Assembly (NCBI GenBank): GCA_002358875.1
Contig: DEPS01000146.1
Span: 1-6,039, forward strand
Source of the DNA: Lachnospiraceae bacterium UBA3386
Lineage (GTDB): Bacteria; Bacillota; Clostridia; Lachnospirales; Lachnospiraceae
Length of the DNA stretch: 6,039 nucleotides
Reading direction: 5' to 3'
The notes beneath the pieces were generated by a model. That model was not told where the DNA came from. It did no database searches and saw only the letters and a program-made list of their open reading frames with translations. A program made the translations under genes and the position numbers. Below are positions 1 through 5,301 of this stretch, one piece after another. Each line of letters opens with the position of its first letter. Positions within the stretch are counted from its first letter, which is position 1.

Positions 1-82
1 GGCGTAAAAGCCCTGATGATATGGAATCCAGCCAGGTACAGGAGGAAAGAGACAGAAAAGCCCGATTGGGAAATAGGCAGAA

Positions 83-136
83 AGAACCCCGGGGATTATT
101 TAGGAATAACCCCCGGGGTTCTCATGCTTTTTTTTT
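83..136 (+). terminator. strong intrinsic terminator of an upstream rightward gene
   Basis: A perfect 12-bp stem (AGAACCCCGGGG at 83-94 with CCCCGGGGTTCT at 111-122) continues, after one A/C mismatch, into a 5-bp stem TTATT/AATAA (96-100/105-109) with loop TAGG. A run of nine T begins at 128. The T-run lies only on the right side, so it acts on plus-strand transcription. It must end a gene that lies left of the window, since nothing convincing is coded in 1-82. Confidence 0.9.
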
Positions 137-169
137 AATGCGTATGTCCTGACGTTCATGATTCCGCGA

Positions 170-206
170 TGCTGTTCACGGTGACAGCACGTTTTTTGTG
201 TTTTTT
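170..206 (+). terminator. second, weaker terminator built on a short quasi-palindrome
   Basis: Stem of about 7 bp: T170-A189, then GCTGT with ACAGC, plus one G-T pair, around the loop CACGGT at 177-182. Two runs of six T follow (192-197 and 201-206). It backs up the stronger terminator at 83-136. Its core (TTCACGGTGACAG, 175-187) is one of the repeated motifs scattered through this window, so the hairpin may be a repeat copy that happens to work as a terminator. Confidence 0.55.
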
Positions 207-247
207 CCCATCCTCAATCCAAAACTCCAAAGAGAGGACAGGCCTGA

Positions 248-275
248 TTGATATTCGGCGCTGAAGTGATAAAAT
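248..275 (+). promoter_or_regulatory. sigma-70/A promoter for the pRiA4b-domain gene
   Basis: TTGATA (248-253), a 16-bp spacer and TAAAAT (270-275), each 5/6 to consensus, with a TGn extension (267-269) in front of the -10. Transcription would start near 282, giving a leader of about 50 nt. The leader contains a two-codon ORF (ATG AAA TAA at 297-305) behind a purine-rich GGAGATAAGG; this may be chance. Confidence 0.65.
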
Positions 276-330
276 AGGATCGAGGAGATAAGGAATATGA
301 AATAATCGTAATTTAGAAAGGAATGTTGCT

Positions 331-2454
331 ATGGGTGGTATCAGAATTCACTGCCAGCTGGTCGGGCAAACGAAATGTGTCCGCGTTATAGACATACCGG
401 ATGACATCTCATTCAAGGATCTTCACGACTGCCTGACGCTTTCATTTGGGCTGGATTGGGATGGTGTACACGCTTTTACGGCTGGTGAAATCGAAGTTCC
501 TGTAGCTGCGGAAGATAATCAGGCACTGCAGGAAAACCGGGAGGCCGACCTGTGCCCTGTCAATGTCTTCCGGGCAGGCGAACCGGTCCATTACTATTGC
601 GAGACAGAGGAATATCACTACGAGATCCTGATCAGGAAAAAGCAGATGAAGCCGTCCTTCAAGAAGGCATATTGCGTCGCGGTTGAAGCAAGCGACGTTC
701 CTCCGGGAGCAAGGCTTTCTTTTTGCGACTCCGGCGGCAATCCCAAAGACGCAGAACCTTCTGCCAAAGAAACCGGTAAGGGCCGCAAAGGGACAACACA
801 AACGATCCTTCAGGCGGTGAATGCCGCCCTTCTGGAATCCCCTCCCGAGAGGGCTGCCTCCCTGTCGCCTGATCTTGAAGAGCTTGCCGATGAGGGCCTT
901 CGCCAGATCGACAACATCATGAAAGCCAAGGGGCTTGACACGAGATCCCTTTTTGACAGGATGGATCAGCAGGACTTTGGCGCACCCCCTCTTCCGGCAC
1001 CTCCTAAAGCGGAAAAAGGGCGCGGGGCGCTTTATCGGAATCTCGATGCCGCAAGGGACTGGGCCAAGTCCCATCCAGGAAGCAATGTCCGCATGGAAGC
1101 CGGCGGTAAAACGATTCTTGAAATCCTTTCCGGACTGGATCACCTCGGCTTATATGACTACTGCAAATATTTACAGCTGATCGACAAGCTGAGCCTTCCG
1201 AAACCAGAAAAGCTGCAGTCTATCCGGGATGCCTATGATAAAGAGCCGGAACTCCTGCTTTATCCCCTCTCCGAAGAGGAAACCGAAGCGCTGACCGCCT
1301 GCTTTTCCCCTGAGGCACGGCCTGGAAGCTGCCGGGCGGAAAGCCTGCCTGATTTTATCCTGACCGGAATTGCGGAGTTCTCCAGGGAAAAGGAAACCCT
1401 GTACCTTGCCAGCGATCTTGCGGATCTTCTAAGCAGGCTTTCTCCCTCGAAGATTCGCAAGACCAGGAAACTGATTGCCGCTTTTGAAAGGGAATTCCGG
1501 ATCCTGATGAGGCATTACGGAATTCTTGAAATTGATGCCGTACAGGAACGGCTAAATGCTGTGTTTTCCACAAGCATCCCCGCCAGACAATGCAAAAGGC
1601 TGATTTACTGGCGCTTCAGCCTGCTGGGACTCGTCGTAACTTTTACAAACATGCATACCCATGTCCCCTACTGCTCTTTGGAAGGGCTTGATCTGGAAAG
1701 TATCATGGGTAAGCTGGATCCCTTCGGCATGTTCATCACCTATGCAGGCATCTCCGACTACGAGCTGAAGCAATGGGAGAAGGGCGGCGACTATATGGAT
1801 GCCTTTGCCGGCTGGGCCTATCTGTATGGATTCCTGGTCTTTAATGGAGGCATGAAAAAGGAAGAAGCCCGGGAGCACTGCGATGATATTTATCTGAGGG
1901 TACGGAACGGGGCGAAATTAAAAGACTGCATGGAAATGCTGGGCGTGAGCCATGGCTCCAATGCGCAGATGGCTGTGCGTATGCTGATCTGGGAAATCTG
2001 CCTCCATTTTCTGGCAGGAACGTCCCTTCCCTCCCTCAAGGGCGAAAAGCCGGCTATTGCCTGCCGGGACAGCGCCTACAGCCTGTGCCCTGACGCCTAT
2101 TTTGCAGGAAAAACAGTCAGCGAAGGAAAAATTGAAAAGCTTACGCACGTGGAAGATATGCCGACTTCTCTGCAGATGGAATTCGGCGCAAGGCTGTTCA
2201 CGCTGGAAGAGTCAGATCTCCCTCCGCTGCGCAAAGCCCAGCGCCGCTTTGACGGCAACGCGGATATCCTCTTCATTCTTGGAACCGCTTATCAGAGGCT
2301 GGGGCATTTCAAAGAAGCACTGTCCTGCTTTGAACGCGTAGACCGCCTTTTGGAAGGGGGAGATGCCAGCGTCAGGGAAATGATTCAGGCATGCCGGAAC
2401 GGGCATTCCATCCGCCCGGTCAGCATTTACGAAGATGGGTTCGTATTTCTCTGA
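331..2454 (+). CDS. pRiA4b ORF-3-like domain protein with C-terminal TPR, function unknown
   Basis: A 707-residue cytoplasmic protein with no signal peptide or convincing TM segment. The start is fixed by AGAAAGGA (315-322), 8 nt before the ATG. Residues 1 to about 130 match the plasmid pRiA4b ORF-3/IS1096-associated domain as I know it: a beta-rich opening, an FKDLHDCLTLSFGLDWDGVHAF segment in the place of the family's 'LHxxIQxxFGWxxxHLHxF' signature, and a second strand block ending in PPGARLSF. A charged, low-complexity linker follows (about 130-160). Residues 190-600 are helical and unrecognised. One TPR-like unit spans about 644-677 (LFILGTAYQRLGHFKEALSCFERV). The domain is widespread in chromosomal and mobile contexts without a proven biochemical role. 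The gene has its own promoter and converges with the SEC-C gene. The C-terminus may be frameshifted (see findings). The domain call is good; the function is unknown. Confidence 0.92.
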   Translation: MGGIRIHCQLVGQTKCVRVIDIPDDISFKDLHDCLTLSFGLDWDGVHAFTAGEIEVPVAAEDNQALQENREADLCPVNVFRAGEPVHYYCETEEYHYEILIRKKQMKPSFKKAYCVAVEASDVPPGARLSFCDSGGNPKDAEPSAKETGKGRKGTTQTILQAVNAALLESPPERAASLSPDLEELADEGLRQIDNIMKAKGLDTRSLFDRMDQQDFGAPPLPAPPKAEKGRGALYRNLDAARDWAKSHPGSNVRMEAGGKTILEILSGLDHLGLYDYCKYLQLIDKLSLPKPEKLQSIRDAYDKEPELLLYPLSEEETEALTACFSPEARPGSCRAESLPDFILTGIAEFSREKETLYLASDLADLLSRLSPSKIRKTRKLIAAFEREFRILMRHYGILEIDAVQERLNAVFSTSIPARQCKRLIYWRFSLLGLVVTFTNMHTHVPYCSLEGLDLESIMGKLDPFGMFITYAGISDYELKQWEKGGDYMDAFAGWAYLYGFLVFNGGMKKEEAREHCDDIYLRVRNGAKLKDCMEMLGVSHGSNAQMAVRMLIWEICLHFLAGTSLPSLKGEKPAIACRDSAYSLCPDAYFAGKTVSEGKIEKLTHVEDMPTSLQMEFGARLFTLEESDLPPLRKAQRRFDGNADILFILGTAYQRLGHFKEALSCFERVDRLLEGGDASVREMIQACRNGHSIRPVSIYEDGFVFL

Positions 2455-2548
2455 AGATGGTTTCCAATACTATGAATGTCAGTACAGGCATTGTGAGGCG
2501 TGGGCAAGGCTTTAGACAAGAGAAGCAGCAGTGGGATGTACCCCTCCA

Positions 2549-2562
2549 TTCATGGGGCACCC
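2549..2562. repeat. degenerate copy of window-wide quasi-palindrome
   Basis: TTCATGGGGCACCC, a shortened member of the TT(C/A)AYGGKGWCAGGCACC-like motif seen repeatedly here. CCCC at 2541-2544 and GGGG at 2553-2556 could form a small hairpin. It sits between two convergent genes, with no T-run to make it a clear terminator. Confidence 0.35.
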
Positions 2563-2619
2563 GCCCATTGACTGTGACGACGTGGTAAGTGAGCTGATTC
2601 TGAAAGGAGAGGTTCCCAC

Positions 2620-2638
2620 TTCATGGGGTCAGGTACCC
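2620..2638. repeat. degenerate copy of window-wide quasi-palindrome
   Basis: TTCATGGGGTCAGGTACCC. GGGT (2626-2629) and ACCC (2635-2638) are complementary arms around CAGGT, so this copy keeps its dyad. A related inverted copy (GGACCCTGACCTC, 2719-2731) overlaps the stop codon of the SEC-C gene. The remainder of the 2455-2729 gap shows no gene I can defend and no clear intrinsic terminator for either convergent transcript. Confidence 0.45.
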
Positions 2639-2729
2639 GGATTCCGAATCATCCTGGCGACATGGGACAGATAATAACGGTTCTGTTAAAGCAGCCTTCG
2701 GATTCTTTCCTCCTCCACGGACCCTGACC

Positions 2730-4043
2730 TCAACGTTCTTCCCACCATTCCTCACTTGGGAAATGTATCGCGAATTTCCGGTCAAAAGTTCCATAGTCGG
2801 CGATATTCTCGAAGGACATTTTCCGGCTGCGCAATTCGTCTGCTATTCTTAAATATGTATCGGCAGTCCGCTTTCTTTCTGTTTTAAGGGCAGCCAATTC
2901 CTCTTTACGCAGGAACATTGCCCCGAAAGGCTTCCTGCGCAGAGTTTCCTTTGCGAGATATACATAATAATCAATCTCTATGGCTTCTTTGTCATAGCGG
3001 TCTTCAAGATAAAGCCGGCCGGGGATTTTTTCAAAGCCGGCATTTGGAAGTCCGGTCACAGGGTCATAAGAAAGCTGCGGATAATGCCTGGCTTTTATGG
3101 AACGGATCATCGGCGGCTCGACACCGCCTTTCTTTGAATTTTCCAGCAGCGGGAGGCAGCATTTTTTGAATTTTTTCCCGCTTCCACAGGGACATGGATC
3201 GTTCCGTCCGGTTCCTTTATAAGGATTGCCCTCCATTTGCCAGAGCATTCGGAGAGCCTTCTTTTCATCAAAGCCTTTCATGGCTTCCTTCACTGTGTGT
3301 GTTTCCGGCTTCTGAAATTTGTACCAGTACCCTGCTTCTTTCTTGAGAGAGTATTCCGTGCGGATGATGGGATCGCGGTCATAATCATATAAAACATCAA
3401 GGTGGTCTGAAAAGCCTCCCAACAACTGTGGATCGATAATGCCCCTGTCGATCCATCTTCTTACGTCAGGAAGGTATTCCTCCACATGTGCCTCCATCAT
3501 ATGGAGACATAAAAAAGTGATCAAATCCTGATCAAGGGCTTCTTCCGGGACAATTTCAAAATGGCGCACCAGGGAAAGGAGCTGTTCCTGGGGAAGCCTT
3601 TCATCCAGGTACTTTTGGATGGCGGTCTCAAGATAGGAGAGCCTCGCGAAGGGACTCATCCTCGTATCATAGAGAAATTTGGCCAGAAGCCGGTAGTCGC
3701 CGTCAAAGAGCTGGTACTGGATGTGGGGCAGGTTTTCAGTAAGGGCGTCCCCAAGCCATCCATCATCTTCGGTGCCGAGCAGTCGCAGTATTTCTCCGAC
3801 AGTTGAAAAAACTTCCGTGTCCTTCCACTCGGCAAGAAAATAAAGGGCAAACAACGAATCATGCAACAACTGTTCGTTGCGCAGAGTCTCGTCCTTGTCC
3901 TGACTACGCATCTGCTCCAGAGCCGCATGGAAATAAGCGGCCGCCTCCTCTTTATGGCTCCGGACCATCTCCAGCTCGTCGTCGCTTATAAAAGAATCCT
4001 CGTTTTTTCCAAGATGCTGGATTATATTCACAATTTCTTTCAT
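2730..4043 (-). CDS. SEC-C motif protein, DUF1186-like
   Basis: A 437-residue soluble protein. The start is supported by GGAAGAGG (4048-4055 on the minus strand) a few bases before the ATG. Residues 1 to about 230 are helical and resemble DUF1186, with LHDSLFALYFLAEWKDTEVFS and DGWLGDALTENLPHI as the most typical stretches. Residues 279-296 (GRNDPCPCGSGKKFKKCC) are a canonical SEC-C zinc-binding motif, with ligands C284, C286, C295 and C296, like the one at the C-terminus of SecA. In the family, SEC-C usually follows DUF1186, as here. About 140 further residues, rich in charged and aromatic amino acids and ending EEWWEER, form an extra C-terminal region I do not recognise. SEC-C occurs in SecA and many stand-alone proteins and is thought to mediate protein or ribosome contacts; no specific role can be claimed. 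It converges with the pRiA4b-domain gene. Confidence 0.95.
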   Translation of the reverse strand: MKEIVNIIQHLGKNEDSFISDDELEMVRSHKEEAAAYFHAALEQMRSQDKDETLRNEQLLHDSLFALYFLAEWKDTEVFSTVGEILRLLGTEDDGWLGDALTENLPHIQYQLFDGDYRLLAKFLYDTRMSPFARLSYLETAIQKYLDERLPQEQLLSLVRHFEIVPEEALDQDLITFLCLHMMEAHVEEYLPDVRRWIDRGIIDPQLLGGFSDHLDVLYDYDRDPIIRTEYSLKKEAGYWYKFQKPETHTVKEAMKGFDEKKALRMLWQMEGNPYKGTGRNDPCPCGSGKKFKKCCLPLLENSKKGGVEPPMIRSIKARHYPQLSYDPVTGLPNAGFEKIPGRLYLEDRYDKEAIEIDYYVYLAKETLRRKPFGAMFLRKEELAALKTERKRTADTYLRIADELRSRKMSFENIADYGTFDRKFAIHFPSEEWWEER

Positions 4044-4082
4044 AAAACCTCTTCCACTTTCTCACAGGGTGGGTAGTGCTCC

Positions 4083-4101
4083 TTCATGGGGTCAGCCTAC
4101 C
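4083..4101. repeat. degenerate copy of window-wide quasi-palindrome
   Basis: TTCATGGGGTCAGCCTACC lies in the leader of the SEC-C gene, 40 bp upstream of its start codon. It shares the TTCATGGGGTCAG half with the copy at 2620-2638, while the other half has diverged. Confidence 0.4.
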
Positions 4102-4117
4102 AACGTGTTGATAAAAC

Positions 4118-4153
4118 CATCTCTTCGTCAAACGCCGTTTTGCCAAAGAGATG
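4118..4153 (-). promoter_or_regulatory. large hairpin in the SEC-C gene leader
   Basis: CATCTCTT (4118-4125) and AAGAGATG (4146-4153) form a perfect 8-bp stem. Inside it CAAACG (4129-4134) and CGTTTTG (4136-4142) extend the pairing with a bulge. Read leftwards, it is followed by GTTTTATC, a poor T-run. It lies about 75 nt upstream of the SEC-C start codon and just downstream of the terminator at 4160-4191, so the two hairpins could form an attenuator pair. That role is inferred. Confidence 0.4.
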
Positions 4154-4159
4154 CCGTGT

Positions 4160-4191
4160 AAAAAAGGAGGGCAGCCGTCCCGGCTCCCTCC
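4160..4191 (-). terminator. intrinsic terminator reading leftwards
   Basis: On the minus strand GGAGGG and AGCCG pair with CGGCT and CCCTCC (11 bp, one bulged G, loop GGA), followed directly by six T (4165-4160). It would stop leftward transcripts about 120 bp before the SEC-C start codon. No leftward gene ends immediately to its right, so it is either a backstop for the toxin transcript from 4860 or an attenuator in a long SEC-C leader. Confidence 0.8.
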
Positions 4192-4229
4192 CCTTCCCTG
4201 CCACAAAGCCTAAGGCTTGTCAATATTTG

Positions 4230-4242
4230 CGAACAAACGTTC
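4230..4242. promoter_or_regulatory. candidate LexA (DinR) box
   Basis: CGAACAAACGTTC fits the Bacillus-type LexA operator CGAACRNRYGTTYC over its 13 bases, with GAAC and GTTC arms 4 bp apart, flanked on both sides by AATATT. Leftward, a weak promoter (TTCTGT, 17 bp, TATTGA) would overlap it, but no strong promoter is visible in either direction. The nearest gene it could control leftwards is the SEC-C gene, through the terminator at 4160-4191. Confidence 0.35.
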
Positions 4243-4250
4243 ACAGAATA

Positions 4251-4267
4251 TTCACGGTGACAGGCAC
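4251..4267. repeat. best-preserved copy of window-wide quasi-palindrome
   Basis: TTCACGGTGACAGGCAC, closest of the copies to a full GGTGNCAGGCACC dyad (GTG...CAC arms). It is followed by a C/G-rich hairpin (GGGG at 4276-4279 with CCCC around 4293-4297). No gene is seen in 4270-4420. Confidence 0.45.
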
Positions 4268-4377
4268 TCCCTCCTAGGGGCGAGGGGAGTAATCCCCCGC
4301 CTACTCGACCACTAAACGAGGTGTCTGCATGGTGGTAACCATTACGAGTTCAATATTAATGGGGTTGGCTGACCAAT

Positions 4378-4393
4378 TTAATGGTGTCAGGCA
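4378..4393. repeat. copy of window-wide quasi-palindrome next to antitoxin promoter
   Basis: TTAATGGTGTCAGGCA, identical over 16 bases to 5071-5086. The two identical copies bracket the toxin-antitoxin locus in direct orientation about 690 bp apart. Confidence 0.6.
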
Positions 4394-4421
4394 AAATGCC
4401 CTGCTTTCGAAATTCTGCCTG

Positions 4422-4449
4422 TTGACAAAAACCATGGATGCTGTAAAAT
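4422..4449 (+). promoter_or_regulatory. promoter of the predicted antisense antitoxin RNA
   Basis: A consensus TTGACA (4422-4427), a 16-bp spacer and TAAAAT (4444-4449, 5/6). Transcription would start near 4456. That places the RNA 5' end directly on top of the terminator of the opposing toxin mRNA, so the antisense RNA covers the mRNA tail from its last base. No protein gene follows, which fits a small RNA promoter. Confidence 0.7.
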
Positions 4450-4455
4450 AAGATT

Positions 4456-4550
4456 ATAAAAAGGTGCTGCCGATAGACGGTTAGCCCCTTACAAATTGCT
4501 AATCACAGAATGACCGCTCATCTTTCCAGGGACAGGGCGGTCATTTCTGC
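4456..4550 (+). ncRNA. predicted antisense antitoxin RNA of a type I TA locus
   Basis: The RNA would run from the promoter at 4422-4449 across the region complementary to the 3' UTR of the toxin mRNA, including GGTGCTGCC (4463-4471) and CGGTTAGCCCC (4478-4488). It would reach the hairpin AATGACCGC/GCGGTCATT (4509-4517/4537-4545), whose right arm meets the toxin stop codon. Downstream of this hairpin is only TTTCTGCGTCTT, so the 3' end is uncertain and the RNA could be longer. It does not cover the toxin SD, so repression would act through the 3' end: duplex formation and RNase III-type decay, or loss of the 5'-3' pairing, as known for TxpA/RatA-type systems. The role is inferred from layout. 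Confidence 0.55.
4458..4488 (-). terminator. terminator and 3' closing sequence of the toxin mRNA
   Basis: On the minus strand, GGGGCT, CCG, CGG and AGCACC form an interrupted hairpin around TCTAT, followed by five T (4462-4458). The same bases pair better with the 5' end of this mRNA (4860-4826). The terminator therefore doubles as the 3' partner of a long-distance interaction and as the target of the antisense RNA. Confidence 0.6.
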
Positions 4551-4681
4551 GTCTTATCGTCTCTGCTCCTGCGGCTTTCACCACAGTCACTTCCACGACT
4601 ATCTTTACCAAACTGGTATCCGATTGCAAAGCAGGTCCCGCATAAGCTAAGGATTCCCACCATTAAACCGAGAATGTCCAT
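4541..4681 (-). CDS. small single-TM peptide, predicted type I toxin
   Basis: A 46-residue ORF with an excellent SD (AAAGGAGGG at 4699-4691) 10 nt before ATG. It begins MDILGLMVGILSLCGTCFAIGYQFGKD: one hydrophobic helix (about residues 3-21) right after the start, then a GYxxGKD junction and a highly charged tail (SRGSDCGESRRSRDDKTQK). This is the usual plan of membrane-acting type I toxins such as TxpA, BsrG and Fst. I recognise the plan, not a named family. The stop codon lies in the right arm of the hairpin at 4509-4545. Support comes from its surroundings: extended -10 promoter, long structured leader, self-complementary mRNA ends, terminator, and a strong opposing promoter. Alternatives are a small non-toxic membrane peptide or a phage-holin-like remnant. 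The likely site of action is the cytoplasmic membrane. Confidence 0.75.
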   Translation of the reverse strand: MDILGLMVGILSLCGTCFAIGYQFGKDSRGSDCGESRRSRDDKTQK

Positions 4682-4690
4682 ATGGCTCAG

Positions 4691-4755
4691 CCCTCCTTTC
4701 TTCTGATTCTCACAACCAGTACGAGACTGGCGTGGATTTCAAGTTGTCCGGAGGG
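4691..4755 (-). promoter_or_regulatory. SD-sequestering stem in the toxin leader
   Basis: On the minus strand CCCTCC (4755-4750) is exactly complementary to the toxin SD GGAGGG (4696-4691). Nested inside are ACAA/TTGT (4747-4744 with 4715-4712) and CCAGT/ACTGG (4730-4726 with 4720-4716). Together they give an imperfect helix that would hide the ribosome binding site, as known for inert type I toxin mRNAs. Confidence 0.5.
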
Positions 4756-4784
4756 TCACAGGTCTCGCCTGCCGGCTCGGTCGT

Positions 4785-4827
4785 TGCTGAACGCGTGCCA
4801 AAGGGCACGCAGCAACCTCCGAAGAGG
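4785..4827 (-). other. two stable hairpins in the toxin mRNA leader
   Basis: Reading along the toxin mRNA, CCTC-TTCG-GAGG (4827-4816) is a stem capped by a UUCG tetraloop closed by C-G. It abuts a second hairpin in which GTTGCT and GCGTGCC pair with GGCACGC and AGCAAC (13 bp with a 4-nt bulge, loop AAAG on the plus strand). These fold co-transcriptionally between the 5' end and the SD and probably protect or delay the leader. Confidence 0.6.
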
Positions 4828-4866
4828 GACTAACCGCCTACCGTTTTATTGGCAGCACCCAAACAA

Positions 4867-4895
4867 AGTATACCAGTCTGATAAGTGTTGCACAA
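4867..4895 (-). promoter_or_regulatory. toxin mRNA promoter (extended -10)
   Basis: On the minus strand TATACT (4872-4867) is preceded by TGG (TGn extension), and a 17-bp spacer leads back to a poor -35, TTGTGC (4895-4890), which lies inside the dyad TGTTG-TG-CAACA. Transcription should start near the G at 4860. This gives a 5' end GGGTGCTGCC and a leader of about 179 nt before the toxin ATG. Confidence 0.65.
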
Positions 4896-4964
4896 CAGAT
4901 TTTTTGTCATCATTTCATTCTTAGAACCGTCCGAGTGTAAAATTTTCGACCTGTCCGGTTGCAT

Positions 4965-5023
4965 CCTGCATTCATGCAGGCGCGCAAGAGCGATTTTATG
5001 GCAGCTCGCTGTGGATAAAATCG
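4965..5023. other. two adjacent stem-loops, unassigned
   Basis: CCTGCAT/ATGCAGG (4965-4971/4974-4980) is followed by a perfect 9-bp stem CGATTTTAT/ATAAAATCG (4991-4999/5015-5023). The latter encloses an inner CAGC/GCTG dyad and is followed by CGTCTTTTCC. No promoter in either direction is convincing and no protein is coded. They could be the 3' part of a small RNA, a weak terminator, or a mobile-element remnant. Otherwise 4900-5160 holds nothing I can name. Confidence 0.4.
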
Positions 5024-5070
5024 TCTTTTCCATTTGCAACTCACCCCCCGATGAGCAAAACGCAGACGCG

Positions 5071-5086
5071 TTAATGGTGTCAGGCA
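5071..5086. repeat. copy of window-wide quasi-palindrome
   Basis: TTAATGGTGTCAGGCA, an exact 16-base match to 4378-4393 in the same orientation. It lies about 75 bp before the promoter of the RNA-DUF3800 unit, so the toxin-antitoxin locus is bracketed by the pair. Confidence 0.6.
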
Positions 5087-5162
5087 ACAATGTTTGCAGA
5101 GACGGGGCGCCCCCGCTTCCGAGAGGGCTCGTGAAACAACCCTGAACGGTTCAAATTTCCCA

Positions 5163-5191
5163 TTGCATTTATGGTTCATATATCTTATACT
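5163..5191 (+). promoter_or_regulatory. promoter of the structured RNA and DUF3800 gene
   Basis: TTGCAT (5163-5168, 4/6), a 17-bp spacer and TATACT (5186-5191, 5/6). Transcription should begin near 5198, at the first base of the first hairpin. No other promoter is visible between here and the DUF3800 start codon, so that gene probably depends on this one. Confidence 0.7.
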
Positions 5192-5197
5192 TGAAAC

Positions 5198-5274
5198 AAA
5201 GGAATCATTGATTCCTTGGGCTGGTCGGAAGACCCAGGTCCATCGCTTGCGGGGAAGTTCCCCGCTGTTTTTTT
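5198..5274 (+). ncRNA. structured RNA leader or small RNA before DUF3800 gene
   Basis: About 77 nt bounded by a promoter and an intrinsic terminator. Hairpin 1 is AAGGAATC/GATTCCTT (5199-5206/5210-5217, 3-nt loop). Hairpin 2 is CTGGTC with GACC-C-AG (5221-5226/5231-5237) capped by the GNRA tetraloop GGAA (5227-5230), and flanking GG/CC can extend it. Hairpin 3 is the terminator stem. Almost every base from 5199 to 5265 can be placed in a helix. From memory, several conserved RNA structures named DUF3800 motifs (numbered I to XI, from the Weinberg comparative-genomics survey) lie next to DUF3800 genes. This could be one of them, but I cannot match it to a specific model. It could serve as an antitoxin-like partner RNA, an attenuating leader, or an independent small RNA. 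Confidence 0.62.
5249..5274 (+). terminator. intrinsic terminator between the RNA and DUF3800
   Basis: GCGGGG (5249-5254) and CCCCGC (5260-5265) pair perfectly around AAGTT, which can close further as AA/TT, followed by TG and seven T (5268-5274). It lies 27 nt before the DUF3800 ATG, so the downstream gene must rely on read-through. This would keep RNA in excess over protein. Confidence 0.85.
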
Positions 5275-5301
5275 ATAAACAGAGGCTGACTGAACTAAAT
5301 A

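Noticed and set aside
1..138. Open frame running in from the left edge to a TAA at 136-138
   Set aside because: It would read straight through the terminator hairpin and T-run, and the amino acids are not protein-like. Another frame stops at position 5-7, and the real upstream gene more likely ends there or outside the window.
2623..2727. 34-residue plus-strand ORF with purine-rich AAAGGAGAGG upstream (2603-2612)
   Set aside because: The ORF begins inside a repeat copy and its stop lies in another. The peptide has no recognisable pattern and no promoter is visible, so the SD-like run is probably chance.
4086..4277. 63-residue plus-strand ORF across the SEC-C leader
   Set aside because: No SD, it overlaps hairpins, the terminator and a repeat copy, and its composition is not protein-like.
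4509..4545. Hairpin at the toxin stop codon as a bidirectional terminator
   Set aside because: The 9-bp stem is real, but neither side carries a true T-run, so I do not list it as a terminator. It may still mark the 3' end of the antisense RNA.
4682..5145. Several 80-89 residue ORFs on both strands between the toxin and DUF3800
   Set aside because: None has an SD. They overlap each other, the toxin leader and promoter, and encode low-quality, cysteine- or arginine-rich peptides.
5095..5175. GGTTCAAAT near 5149 looks like a tRNA T-loop
   Set aside because: No matching acceptor stem, anticodon arm or CCA end can be found around it.
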